This document shows, in pieces, positions 17,766 through 24,812 of a stretch of DNA of 33,927 nucleotides; position 1 is the stretch's first letter, and each line of letters begins with the position of its first letter. This DNA comes from Syntrophobacterales bacterium (GTDB lineage: Bacteria; Desulfobacterota; Desulfobaccia; Desulfobaccales; 0-14-0-80-60-11). The position numbers were made by a program, and so were the translations under genes. The stretch spans positions 1 to 33,927 of the forward strand of contig JAGVAH010000126.1 in assembly GCA_020060385.1 (NCBI GenBank), in the 5' to 3' direction. Under the pieces are notes generated by a model. The model saw only the letters and a list, made by a program, of their open reading frames with translations, was not told the origin of the DNA and did no database searches.

Positions 17766-18692
17766 TCAGTTTATGAAAAGTTGAGTGCTAAGGTAGCGTT
17801 CGCCGGTGCTGGGGAGGATGGCCACGATGAGTTTGTCCCGGTTTTCGGGGCGGTGGGCCAGGCTGAGCGCGGCGAAGACCGCGGCCCCGGAGGAGATGCC
17901 GCAGAGGATGCCTTCCTCCTTGGCCACTGCTCTGCCGGTTTCCAGGGCGTCTTGGTCAGCAACGGTGATGACTTCGTCGACGATCTCCCGGTTCAACACC
18001 CGGGGGATGAACCCCGCGCCAATACCCTGAATCAAGTGGGGGCCTGGGGGGCCGCCGGAGAGCACCGGGGAGGCCGCGGGTTCCACGGCCACGGCCTGAA
18101 AGGCGGGTTTCCGGGCCTTGATCACTTCCGCCACCCCGGTGATGGTGCCCCCTGTGCCCACCCCGGCCACCAGGATATCCACCTTACCGTCGGTGTCCCG
18201 CCAAATCTCCTCCGCGGTGGTGCGCCGGTGGATCTCGGGATTGGCCGGGTTGCTGAACTGATCGGGCATATAGGCGCCTGGAGTCCCGGCCACGATTTCT
18301 CTGGCTCTGTTTACTGCGCCGGTCATGCCCTGGCTTCCCGGAGTCAAGATCAGCTCGGCCCCCAAGTGCTTCAGGAGCTTGCGCCTTTCTATGCTCATGG
18401 TCTCCGGCATAGTGAGAAGGAGGCGGTAGCCCCGGGCCGCGCAGGTGAAGGCCAGGGCAATGCCGGTGTTGCCGCTGGTGGGCTCCACAATCAGGGCGCC
18501 GGGGCGGATCAGGCCCCTGGCTTCGGCTGCCAGCAGCATGGCCGGGCCGATGCGGTCTTTTACGCTTCCCAAGGGGTTCAAGGATTCCAGTTTTGCCAGA
18601 ACCGTGGCCCCTAACCCTTTGGTGAGGGAATTGAGGCGAACCAGAGGGGTGGCGCCCACTATGTCGATAACTTGGGAAAAGACGCGGCTCAT
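17766..18692 (-). CDS. cysK: O-acetylserine sulfhydrylase (cysteine synthase A)
   Basis: 308 aa, fold-type II PLP enzyme joining O-acetylserine and sulfide to cysteine. PLP Lys45 sits in '[10 protein letters not shown]', the substrate loop 'TSGNTG' at 72-77, the phosphate-binding 'GTGGTITG' at 179-186 and Ser267 in 'GISSGAA'. The C-terminal 'RYLSTQLF' is typical of CysK. The ATG lies 3 nt after the serine acetyltransferase stop (TGA-ATC-ATG), so the two are translationally coupled and made together. In this sulfide-rich metabolism it would be the direct route from sulfide to cysteine. All key residues are intact. Confidence 0.96.
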   Translation of the reverse strand: MSRVFSQVIDIVGATPLVRLNSLTKGLGATVLAKLESLNPLGSVKDRIGPAMLLAAEARGLIRPGALIVEPTSGNTGIALAFTCAARGYRLLLTMPETMSIERRKLLKHLGAELILTPGSQGMTGAVNRAREIVAGTPGAYMPDQFSNPANPEIHRRTTAEEIWRDTDGKVDILVAGVGTGGTITGVAEVIKARKPAFQAVAVEPAASPVLSGGPPGPHLIQGIGAGFIPRVLNREIVDEVITVADQDALETGRAVAKEEGILCGISSGAAVFAALSLAHRPENRDKLIVAILPSTGERYLSTQLFIN

Positions 18693-18695
18693 GAT

Positions 18696-19688
18696 TCACT
18701 TATCCCGGGTTTTGCCCCGGGCTCCTTTGGCATGGTTGCTTCGGAAAATCAATTCAGGCTTTTTCAGAAAAACCTTGGTGTCCGGGGGCACTGACTCGGT
18801 GAGCCAGACGTTGCCGCCGATGACGGCCCGGGCGCCGATCACCGTCTTCCCTCCGAGAATGGTGGCCCCTGAATAAATGATGACGTCGTCTTCCACCGTG
18901 GGATGGCGTTTCCGGCTCCGCAGGGATTCCACCTGGTCCGGCGGCAGGGACAGGGCCCCCAGGGTCACCCCCTGGTAGAGCCGTACCCGGCAGCCGATCT
19001 CCGCGGTCTCACCGATCACCACCCCGGTGCCGTGGTCGATAAAAAAGCTCTCGCCGATCCGGGCCCCGGGATGGATGTCGATTCCAGTCCGGCTGTGGGC
19101 ATGCTCCGTCATGATGCGGGGAATAAGGGGCACGCCTTGTCGGAAAAGCTGGTGGGCTGCCCGGTAGACCGTGACCGCGAAGAGACCGGGGTAGCTGAAA
19201 ATAACCTCGTCGAAGCTTTTGGCCGCGGGGTCCCCTTGGTAAGCAGCCTTTACGTCTGTGGCCAGGACGGTTCTGAGGCGGGGCAGGGAGCGCAGGAAAC
19301 GCACAGCTTCCTCCTGGCCTTTTTCTTGGCAGTGGATGCAGGGCAGACCGTGTCGCAGACACTCGTGGCGAAAGGCAAGGGTTATTTGTCGGGAGAGCTC
19401 CTCGAAAAAGGCCACCGCCTCCTGGCCCAAATAGAAGCTTAAATTCACGGCATCCACCCGTGCGTGGCTGAAATAGCCGGGGTAGAGGAGGCGAAAGATC
19501 CCGTTGATAAGGGCGATCACCGCCTCCCGGGAGGGAATGGGCTCCGGCCCCACATGGGCAAAGCAGTCCTGGTTTAGGCAAGACTCCATCAACTCTCGGA
19601 CGACCCCGGGGATCTCTTCCCGGTAGGTTTGGCCAGTCTTTACTTCGACTTTGCACTGCTCCAATTTCTGATGCGCTGTGGCTTCCAT
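18696..19688 (-). CDS. cysE: Serine O-acetyltransferase (EpsC type)
   Basis: 330 aa from the ATG at 19688, giving 'MEATAHQKLEQCKVEV'. The open frame extends 52 codons further up, but that part is AT-rich promoter sequence, so I reject it. An AAGGAG lies 11 nt upstream, a slightly long spacing. An N-terminal helical SATase domain ('DPAAKSFDEVIFSYPG', catalytic Asp153) is followed by a left-handed beta-helix of hexapeptide repeats from about 200, with catalytic His198 and His219 ('EHAHSRTGIDIHPGARIG', 'FIDHGTGVVIGET'). The length and CIHC-containing insert fit the longer EpsC-like form. It makes O-acetylserine for the coupled cysK. It is divergent from the DUF39 gene. Confidence 0.93.
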   Translation of the reverse strand: MEATAHQKLEQCKVEVKTGQTYREEIPGVVRELMESCLNQDCFAHVGPEPIPSREAVIALINGIFRLLYPGYFSHARVDAVNLSFYLGQEAVAFFEELSRQITLAFRHECLRHGLPCIHCQEKGQEEAVRFLRSLPRLRTVLATDVKAAYQGDPAAKSFDEVIFSYPGLFAVTVYRAAHQLFRQGVPLIPRIMTEHAHSRTGIDIHPGARIGESFFIDHGTGVVIGETAEIGCRVRLYQGVTLGALSLPPDQVESLRSRKRHPTVEDDVIIYSGATILGGKTVIGARAVIGGNVWLTESVPPDTKVFLKKPELIFRSNHAKGARGKTRDK

Positions 19689-19760
19689 GACTGTCTGAAC
19701 TCCTTGGGACTCTCCTGACAGGGCGAAATCCTGGCAAAAATTAGCTGGAAATAAATTTGT

Positions 19761-19802
19761 TTGATAATATAGCAAAATACTATATATAATGATAATAGTC
19801 AA
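19761..19802. promoter_or_regulatory. Overlapping divergent promoters with dyad (cysE / DUF39)
   Basis: Plus strand: TTGATA (19761-19766), 18 nt, TATAAT (19785-19790), directed to the DUF39 gene. Minus strand: TTGACT (19802-19797), 17 nt, TATTTT, directed to cysE. Between them is the dyad TATAG-N7-CTATA (19768-19784), positioned where a bound dimer would block both promoters. The minus strand carries GCTATATTAT, similar to GCTATATATAT upstream of the TusA/NifS/Rrf2 operon. An Rrf2-type regulator is therefore an attractive but unproven candidate. Confidence 0.5.
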
Positions 19803-19925
19803 CTCCCTAATATTTTTAAACGCGTGTTCCCAAGATATGTTCATTGAACCGGGATTTTTAAGGGGGCGGCAGAAGCGACTTGCCCGGGAGCGCCTGCTAA
19901 GATTAACCGCCTAAGGAGTTTCGTC

Positions 19926-21149
19926 ATGACCAGGACCATTCAGGAGATCAACGAGAAGATCAAGCAGGGCCGGGCTGTGGTCTGCACTGCCGAAGAGATC
20001 ATCCAGGTGGTGAAAGAAAAAGGGGTAAGACAGGCCGCGGCTACGGTGGACGTAGTGACCACCGGCACTTTTGCCCCCATGTGCTCTTCCGGAGCCTACT
20101 TCAACGTGGGCCACGCTCTTCCCAGGATGAAGATGGGCGGGGGCAGAGTCACCCTGAACGAGGTTCCCGCTTATGCCGGCTTTGCCGCGGTGGACATCCT
20201 CATGGGTGCCACCGCCATTCCTGATGACGATCCCCGGAATAAGGTCTTTCCCGGCAAATTCGCTTACGGCGGGGGCCACGTCATCGAAGACCTGGTGGCG
20301 GGCAAAGACGTGCGCCTCACCGCCCAAGCTTACGGCACCGACTGCTACCCCCGGAAGACCCTGGATACCTGGATCCGCCTGGCGGACCTGAACGAAGCGG
20401 TGCTTTTCAACATGCGGAACGCGTATCAAAATTACAACGTGGCGGTGAACCTCTCGGATAAAGTCATCTACACTTACATGGGCGTGCTCCAGCCCCGGAT
20501 GCGCAACGCCAATTACTGCACCGCGGGCCAGTTGAGCCCCCTCCTGAACGACCCCTACTACCGCACTATAGGGGTGGGCACCCGCATTTTTCTGGGGGAC
20601 GGGGAGGGTTTCGTGGTGAGCCACGGCACCCAGCACAACCCCGGGGTGCGCCGCTCCGAAAAGGGGCTGCCCCAGGTGCCGGCTGGCACCCTGGCGGTCA
20701 CCGGGGATTTGAAAAAAATGAGCCCCAGGTGGCTCCGGGGGGCCTCGTTCACCGGTTATGGGGTCACCCTGACCTTGGGCCTGGGGATTCCCATCCCCAT
20801 TTTGGACGAAGAGACCTTGGAATTCGCCGCGGTCACCGACGCCGAGATCACCGCGCCGGTGGTGGATTATAGCGCGGCCTATCCCCACGGCAAGCCGGAG
20901 ATCCTGGGAGAAGTTACGGTGGCCCAGCTTAAATCCGGGGAAATCTCGGTTAACGGCAAAAGAGTGGTCACCGCGGGGCTCTCTTCCTATGCCCGGGCCC
21001 GGGAGGTGGCGCTCATCCTGAAGTCCTGGATCGAAGCCGGGACCTTTTTCCTCACCGAACCCGTGGCTCCGCTACCCTCCGCTGATTCCGGGTATAAGTT
21101 CAAGCTCCTCCCGGAACGTCCCTGGGATGGTTTGCAGGAGGCCGTTTGA
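19926..21149 (+). CDS. L-aspartate semialdehyde sulfurtransferase (DUF39)
   Basis: 407 aa of the DUF39 homocysteine-biosynthesis family (COG1900). In anaerobes it converts aspartate semialdehyde and a sulfide-derived persulfide into homocysteine, without O-acylhomoserine. Hallmarks: 'VDVVTTGTFAPMCSSGAYFN' with Cys53, 'GGGRVTLNEVPAYAG', 'AYGTDCYPRKT' with Cys140, 'YTYMGVLQPRMRNANYCTAGQLSP', and the C-terminal 'SSYARAREVALILKSWI'. The two conserved cysteines are the residues expected to carry the persulfide and thiol chemistry. AAGGAG precedes the ATG. Its ferredoxin partner follows 60 nt downstream, the same pairing as described for Methanosarcina. It is divergent from cysE-cysK, placing cysteine and homocysteine synthesis around one regulatory region. 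Confidence 0.93.
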   Translation: MTRTIQEINEKIKQGRAVVCTAEEIIQVVKEKGVRQAAATVDVVTTGTFAPMCSSGAYFNVGHALPRMKMGGGRVTLNEVPAYAGFAAVDILMGATAIPDDDPRNKVFPGKFAYGGGHVIEDLVAGKDVRLTAQAYGTDCYPRKTLDTWIRLADLNEAVLFNMRNAYQNYNVAVNLSDKVIYTYMGVLQPRMRNANYCTAGQLSPLLNDPYYRTIGVGTRIFLGDGEGFVVSHGTQHNPGVRRSEKGLPQVPAGTLAVTGDLKKMSPRWLRGASFTGYGVTLTLGLGIPIPILDEETLEFAAVTDAEITAPVVDYSAAYPHGKPEILGEVTVAQLKSGEISVNGKRVVTAGLSSYARAREVALILKSWIEAGTFFLTEPVAPLPSADSGYKFKLLPERPWDGLQEAV

Positions 21150-21209
21150 TGCGGTTTCCGGTCTTCGGTCTGCGAAAAAGAACTTTGTGCTGCTGAGAAG
21201 GATAAGGTC

Positions 21210-21623
21210 ATGGCAAAAAAGAAAGTGGTGCTCAACTTCCCGCCTCATCTCATTGATCAACCCGTTACCTATCGGCTGATCACCGAGCAGGGAGTTAGGG
21301 TCAACATTCTGCGGGCCCGTATCACTCCCAAGGAATGGGGGAATATGGTAGTGGAGCTGAATGGGAAAAAGGCCAGGCTTGAGGACGGTCTGGCTTTCCT
21401 CAGGGAGTTGGGGGTGGAGGTGGAGCACCTGGCGGAAGAGGTCAAGTGGCGGGAAGAACTTTGCATCCACTGCACAGCCTGCCTGGCTCCCTGCCCCACC
21501 AAGGCCCTGTACGTGGAACGGCCAAACATGACGGTGGGCTTTGATAGGGAGAAATGTATCGCCTGCGAGCTCTGCCTGAACGTCTGCCCATACGGAGCCG
21601 TGGAGATCGCCATCGAGCAATGA
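21210..21623 (+). CDS. NIL-domain 2[4Fe-4S] ferredoxin for homocysteine synthesis
   Basis: 137 aa. Residues about 5-78 form a NIL domain ('KKVVLNFPPHLIDQPVTYRL', 'VNILRARITP', 'GLAFLRELGVEVEHL'). It is followed by a bacterial-type ferredoxin with two CX2CX2CX3C-P motifs: Cys85, 88, 91, 95 and Cys116, 119, 122, 126. This exact fusion partners DUF39 proteins in methanogens and sulfate reducers, where it is thought to donate electrons that reduce the enzyme disulfide. It shares an operon with the DUF39 gene and is followed by a perfect hairpin. Confidence 0.92.
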   Translation: MAKKKVVLNFPPHLIDQPVTYRLITEQGVRVNILRARITPKEWGNMVVELNGKKARLEDGLAFLRELGVEVEHLAEEVKWREELCIHCTACLAPCPTKALYVERPNMTVGFDREKCIACELCLNVCPYGAVEIAIEQ

Positions 21624-21656
21624 ATCTATCTTGCAGTCAAAAAGAAAATAATCCTT

Positions 21657-21681
21657 AGAGGCGAACCTGAGGTTCGCCTCT
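21657..21681 (+). terminator. Perfect 11-bp hairpin after the NIL ferredoxin
   Basis: AGAGGCGAACC / GGTTCGCCTCT with a TGA loop, 34 nt past the stop. No U-tract on the plus strand; on the minus strand a T-rich stretch follows the stem. The GGCGAACC/GGTTCGCC core resembles the inner arms of the MITE at 15229-15350, so it could also be a short repeat-derived terminator. Confidence 0.6.
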
Positions 21682-21824
21682 GAATGGCGGTTAACAATTC
21701 AGGTTGCCCCTGCTTCCTTCGAGGAAGAGGGATGGCTCCGTTTGGAGCAAAATTCTTGGTCCTACCTGTGGGGGCTTGTCCTCCATGCTTCTTTATTAAC
21801 CCTCTCCTTCGGTTCCCGTTTCTT

Positions 21825-21902
21825 AAAAAATTTTTTGAGCCGGTTCTTGACTTTCAGGATGCAGGTGTTACATACTATACAATAGCTATATATATTGCAT
21901 AG
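21825..21902 (+). promoter_or_regulatory. Promoter/operator of the TusA-NifS-Rrf2-Hdr operon
   Basis: An A6T6 tract (21825-21836) sits just upstream of a TTGACT -35 (21847-21852); the -10 is weak (CATACT or TACTAT, 21871-21878). Overlapping it is the inverted repeat CTATACAATA / TATTGCATAG (21875-21884 and 21893-21902; one mismatch, 8-nt spacer). This is where an autoregulating Rrf2 repressor would be expected. The preceding 21682-21824 contains nothing else I recognise. Confidence 0.5.
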
Positions 21903-21920
21903 GTAGGCTGGAGGTTGGCG

Positions 21921-22175
21921 ATGAGATTCTTAACCGATTGTAAGGCTGATGCCTCGGCGGATTTGGTCTACCGGGTCTGTCCCATGCATCTGCTGGAGCC
22001 GGCCGATTATCTTAGGGATATGCAGGCAGGCCAAGTGCTGGAGATCATTACCGACTATGACGGCGCGCTGGAGGATATCCCGGCTTGGTGCGCCAAGCAC
22101 GGCCAGGAATTCGTGGGCGTCTGCGAGGATGAGGACGAGGACCACTACAGGCTTTACATTAAAAAGGTCCATTGA
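21921..22175 (+). CDS. TusA/SirA-like sulfur carrier
   Basis: 84 aa from the ATG at 21921 (GGAGG at 21910-21914, 6 nt spacing; the upstream in-frame TTG touches the ribosome-binding site). TusA fold: the sulfur-accepting Cys20 in 'VCPMHLLEP' (canonical CPxP, here CPMH), 'AGQVLEIITDYDGALEDIPAWCAKHGQEF', and the final strand 'DHYRLYIKK'. A second Cys57 in 'AWC' is common in the family. TusA proteins relay persulfide sulfur between cysteine desulfurases and acceptors. As the first gene of the operon, overlapping the NifS-like frame start region, it is likely to exchange sulfur with the NifS-like or IscU-like product. Confidence 0.85.
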   Translation: MRFLTDCKADASADLVYRVCPMHLLEPADYLRDMQAGQVLEIITDYDGALEDIPAWCAKHGQEFVGVCEDEDEDHYRLYIKKVH

Positions 22176-22183
22176 GGGAAATC

Positions 22184-23371
22184 ATGAAAAGGATATATCT
22201 GGATCAGGCCGCAGCCGCGCCGGTGAGGCCCGAAGTGCTGGAAACCATGCTCCCTTATTTTCAGGAGCGCTTCGGCAACCCTTCCGCGGTCTACGACCTG
22301 GGGACCCAGGTCAAGGACAGCATTGAGGAACACCGGGCCCGAGTGGCTACCCTCATCGGCGCCCGTCGCCATAATATAATTTTCACCTCTTGCGGGGCCG
22401 AAGCCAACAATCTGGCCATCAAAGGCGCAGCCCTGGCCCATCTGAAGCAGGGGCGGCATCTCATCGTCTCTGCCATCGAGCACCATTCGGTGCTCAATGC
22501 CGCCCGTTTCCTGGAAAAATTCCACGACTTCGAAGTGACCTTTCTCCCGGTCAACCGCTACGGCCAGGTGGAGCCGGAAAGGCTCCGTAAGGCCCTCACC
22601 CCGTCCACGGTGCTGGTCTCCATCCAACACGCCAGCAACGAAATCGGCACGGTGCAGCATATTCCGGAACTGGCGGCCTTGTGCCGGGAGCAGGGCGTGA
22701 TTTTTCACACCGACGCGGTGGCCACTGCCGGCAGTATTCCCCTAGAGGTCCAGGAGATGGGCGTGGATCTTCTCACCCTGTCAGGTCCGGCTCTGGGCGC
22801 GGCCAAGGGCACCGGCGCTCTTTATTTCCGGCCCCAGCTACGGTTGGTGCCCCAGATTCACAGCGGCATCCAGGAAAACGGCCGCCGGGGGGGCACCGAA
22901 AACGTGCCGGGCATCGTCGGCTTGGGGGTCGCGGCGGAATTGGCCAAGGGCGAGTTGGCAGAGAGGGCTCGTCATTTAAAATCCTTGCGGGACCATCTGG
23001 TGAGGGGCGTTCTGGAGCGGATTCCGGCGGTCATTCATACCGGGCACCCGGAAGAGCGCCTGCCGGGGCATGCCAGTTTCTGCTTCGAGGGACTGGAAGG
23101 GGAGGCTCTGATCTTTCTGCTGAACTCCCGGGGCATCTACGCCAACACCGGCTCCGCCTGCGCTTCCAAAGCCCTGAAGGTATCGCCCACCCTCTGCGCC
23201 ATTGGCCTGTCCCCGGAGGTGGCCCAGGGGTCCATCGTCTTTACTTTTGGCCTGAGTAACCTTAAGGAGGAAGTGGACTACGTTCTGAGGGAATTACCCC
23301 AGGCGGTGGAGAGGCTTAGATCGTTTTCCCCGGTGTGGCGCAAGAAAATGGCGGCCGCATCAGGAGGCTGA
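22184..23371 (+). CDS. NifS/IscS-like protein lacking the PLP lysine
   Basis: 395 aa from the ATG at 22184 (GAGGGA upstream). The overall fold is a class V aminotransferase/cysteine desulfurase: 'YLDQAAAAPVRPEVLE', 'FGNPSAVYDLG', 'AEANNLAIKGA', stacking His100 in 'IEHHSVLN', 'ASNEIGTVQ', Asp177 in 'HTDAV', 'RRGGTENVPG', and the persulfide Cys326 in 'NTGSACAS'. The Schiff-base motif, normally 'SxHKxxGPKG', reads 'SGPALGAAKG': His and the catalytic Lys are Pro202-Ala203. The Gln that contacts PLP (HTDAVQ) is Ala180, and the usual 'RFSLGR' near the end is 'VFTFGL'. Cysteine desulfuration by the standard mechanism is therefore not expected. A non-catalytic persulfide carrier or scaffold role is my inference. 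No frameshift or decay is seen. Confidence 0.85.
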   Translation: MKRIYLDQAAAAPVRPEVLETMLPYFQERFGNPSAVYDLGTQVKDSIEEHRARVATLIGARRHNIIFTSCGAEANNLAIKGAALAHLKQGRHLIVSAIEHHSVLNAARFLEKFHDFEVTFLPVNRYGQVEPERLRKALTPSTVLVSIQHASNEIGTVQHIPELAALCREQGVIFHTDAVATAGSIPLEVQEMGVDLLTLSGPALGAAKGTGALYFRPQLRLVPQIHSGIQENGRRGGTENVPGIVGLGVAAELAKGELAERARHLKSLRDHLVRGVLERIPAVIHTGHPEERLPGHASFCFEGLEGEALIFLLNSRGIYANTGSACASKALKVSPTLCAIGLSPEVAQGSIVFTFGLSNLKEEVDYVLRELPQAVERLRSFSPVWRKKMAAASGG

Positions 23372-23373
23372 AT

Positions 23374-23814
23374 ATGAAGTTGACCACCAGAAGCCGTTAC
23401 GGCACCAGATTGTTGCTGGACATGGCCCAGCATTATAACCAGGGCCCCATCCAGTTGGGGGACATTGCCAGGCGCCAGGGCATCTCTGTGAAGTACTTGG
23501 AGCAGATCATTATCCCCTTGAAGAAGGCCAGTTTCATCCAAAGCGTGCGGGGGCCAAAGGGGGGTCATGTTTTGGCCAGGCCGCCGGCCGAGATTACCGT
23601 GGCCGAGATCGTCGCTCTCCTGGAGGATGGCGTCAGCTTGGTGGATTGCACAGAGAATGCCGAAGTATGCGGCCGGGCAGACACCTGCCCCACCCGCCTG
23701 ATTTGGAAAAAGGCCTCCCAGGCTATGTTCAATACCCTGGAGGCCTTCACCCTGGCCGATCTGGTGGAGATGGCCTGGACCAACGAAAATAAGGAGCTTG
23801 TTCATGTACTCTGA
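23374..23814 (+). CDS. Rrf2-family transcriptional regulator, Fe-S type
   Basis: 146 aa, start ATG at 23374 with AGGAGG 6 nt upstream; the longer frame from 23335 overlaps nifS-like coding sequence and is rejected. N-terminal winged helix: 'KLTTRSRYGTRLLLDMAQH', 'IARRQGISVKYLEQIIIPLKKA', wing 'SVRGPKGGHVLARPPAEITVAEIV'. Three cysteines Cys92, Cys99, Cys105 in the 'DCTENAEVCGRADTC' loop are the IscR/NsrR-type cluster ligands (spacing CX6CX5C). It therefore probably senses Fe-S or sulfur status. Placed between the NifS-like and IscU-like genes with 2-nt and overlapping junctions, it is an IscR-equivalent and presumably controls this operon through the dyad at 21875-21902. Confidence 0.9.
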   Translation: MKLTTRSRYGTRLLLDMAQHYNQGPIQLGDIARRQGISVKYLEQIIIPLKKASFIQSVRGPKGGHVLARPPAEITVAEIVALLEDGVSLVDCTENAEVCGRADTCPTRLIWKKASQAMFNTLEAFTLADLVEMAWTNENKELVHVL

Positions 23815-24193
23815 GACGGTTATGGAGCATTTCGGCAATCCCCGGAACACCGGGGTTATCGAGGACGCTGACGGTGTCGGTGAGGTGGGCAACCCCCAGT
23901 GCGGCGATATGATGACCTTTTATATCAAGGTCAAAGACGACACCATCGAAGAGGTCAAGTTTCAAACCTTTGGCTGCGTGGCGGCCATCGCCGTCTCCAG
24001 CATGGTCAGCGAGATGGCTAAGGGCAAAAGGCTGGCGGTAGCCCAAAAAATCACCAAAAAGGCGGTGGCCGAGGCCCTGGGCGGCCTGCCCCCCCAGAAG
24101 ATGCACTGCTCCAACCTGGGAGCCGACGCCCTGGCCCTGGCCATCAAGGATTATCAGGAAAAGAAGAAAGGCGCCGTCCTTTCGGTGGCCTAA
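23804..24193 (+). CDS. IscU/NifU-type Fe-S scaffold
   Basis: 129 aa from the ATG at 23804 (AAGGAG 7 nt upstream), overlapping the Rrf2 stop by 11 nt. IscU-like N-terminal NifU domain: 'YSETVMEHFGNPRNTGVIEDADGVGEVGNPQCGD' with Cys33 and Asp35, 'FQTFGCVAAIAVSSM' with Cys58, and 'KMHCSNLGADAL' with Cys102. All three cluster cysteines and the labilising Asp are conserved. It lacks the NifU ferredoxin and thioredoxin-like domains. It assembles [2Fe-2S]/[4Fe-4S] clusters on transferred sulfur. Here the only encoded desulfurase-like partner has lost its PLP lysine, which raises the question of the sulfur source. Confidence 0.92.
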   Translation: MYSETVMEHFGNPRNTGVIEDADGVGEVGNPQCGDMMTFYIKVKDDTIEEVKFQTFGCVAAIAVSSMVSEMAKGKRLAVAQKITKKAVAEALGGLPPQKMHCSNLGADALALAIKDYQEKKKGAVLSVA

Positions 24194-24215
24194 AAATTAG
24201 GAAGGTAGATTAGAC

Positions 24216-24812
24216 ATGTATACCGCTCAACCCCTCAGACAAGACGTGGTGACCCCGGATTTGGGAAAGATCGGCAAACCCGGCCCTTCCCTGGCCGCGG
24301 AGGTCAGAGAACAAAGCGGCACCGATTTCTACCGCTGTTACCAGTGCCGGAGTTGCGGCAACGGTTGCCCCTTTGTGCAGGCCATGGACTATACCCCCAA
24401 CCAGGTGCTGCGTCTGGTGCAGTTCGGCATGCGCCAGGAAGTGCTCACCTGTAAAACCATCTGGGTCTGCGTGGGCTGCCACACCTGCTCCAGCCAATGC
24501 CCCATGAGCATTGACATCGCTGCGGTCATGGACACGCTGCGCCTTATGGCAGTGGAAGAAGGCGTGGCCATCGGCAAACCCAATATCATTGATTTTCACG
24601 AAGAAGTGCTCAGGTCCCTGGAAAAATACGGCCGGGCCCACAAGCTGGGAATCATGCTGGGTTATAAACGGCAGACGGGCCGCTGGCTGAAGGATTTGGA
24701 CGTAGGCCTGAAGATGTTGGCCAAGCGCAAATTGGACCTCATTCCTTCCCGGGTCAGGGACGTGAAAGAGATCACCGAGCTATTTCAATGTTACTGGAGG
24801 GAAACGGCATGA
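24216..24812 (+). CDS. hdrC: Heterodisulfide reductase subunit C-like ferredoxin
   Basis: 198 aa. Two CX2CX2CX3CP motifs: Cys41, 44, 47, 51 ('CYQCRSCGNGCP') and Cys85, 88, 91, 95 ('CVGCHTCSSQCP'). Spacing and the helical C-terminus match HdrC, the electron-carrying partner of HdrB. The next gene starts inside its stop codon (ATGA), so HdrC and HdrB are made 1:1. No HdrA flavoprotein is in the window, so the pair must receive electrons from elsewhere or work with a distant HdrA. The preceding intergenic gap is only 22 nt, which keeps it in the TusA/IscU operon. Confidence 0.88.
   Translation: MYTAQPLRQDVVTPDLGKIGKPGPSLAAEVREQSGTDFYRCYQCRSCGNGCPFVQAMDYTPNQVLRLVQFGMRQEVLTCKTIWVCVGCHTCSSQCPMSIDIAAVMDTLRLMAVEEGVAIGKPNIIDFHEEVLRSLEKYGRAHKLGIMLGYKRQTGRWLKDLDVGLKMLAKRKLDLIPSRVRDVKEITELFQCYWRETA

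Noticed and set aside
19689-19844. 52-residue N-terminal extension of serine acetyltransferase
   Set aside because: It would translate the AT-rich divergent promoter region; the family starts near the internal ATG at 19688, which has an AAGGAG upstream.
19803-19925. Riboswitch or T-box in the leader of the DUF39 gene
   Set aside because: I looked for SAM-riboswitch and T-box conserved elements and terminator stems and did not find them.
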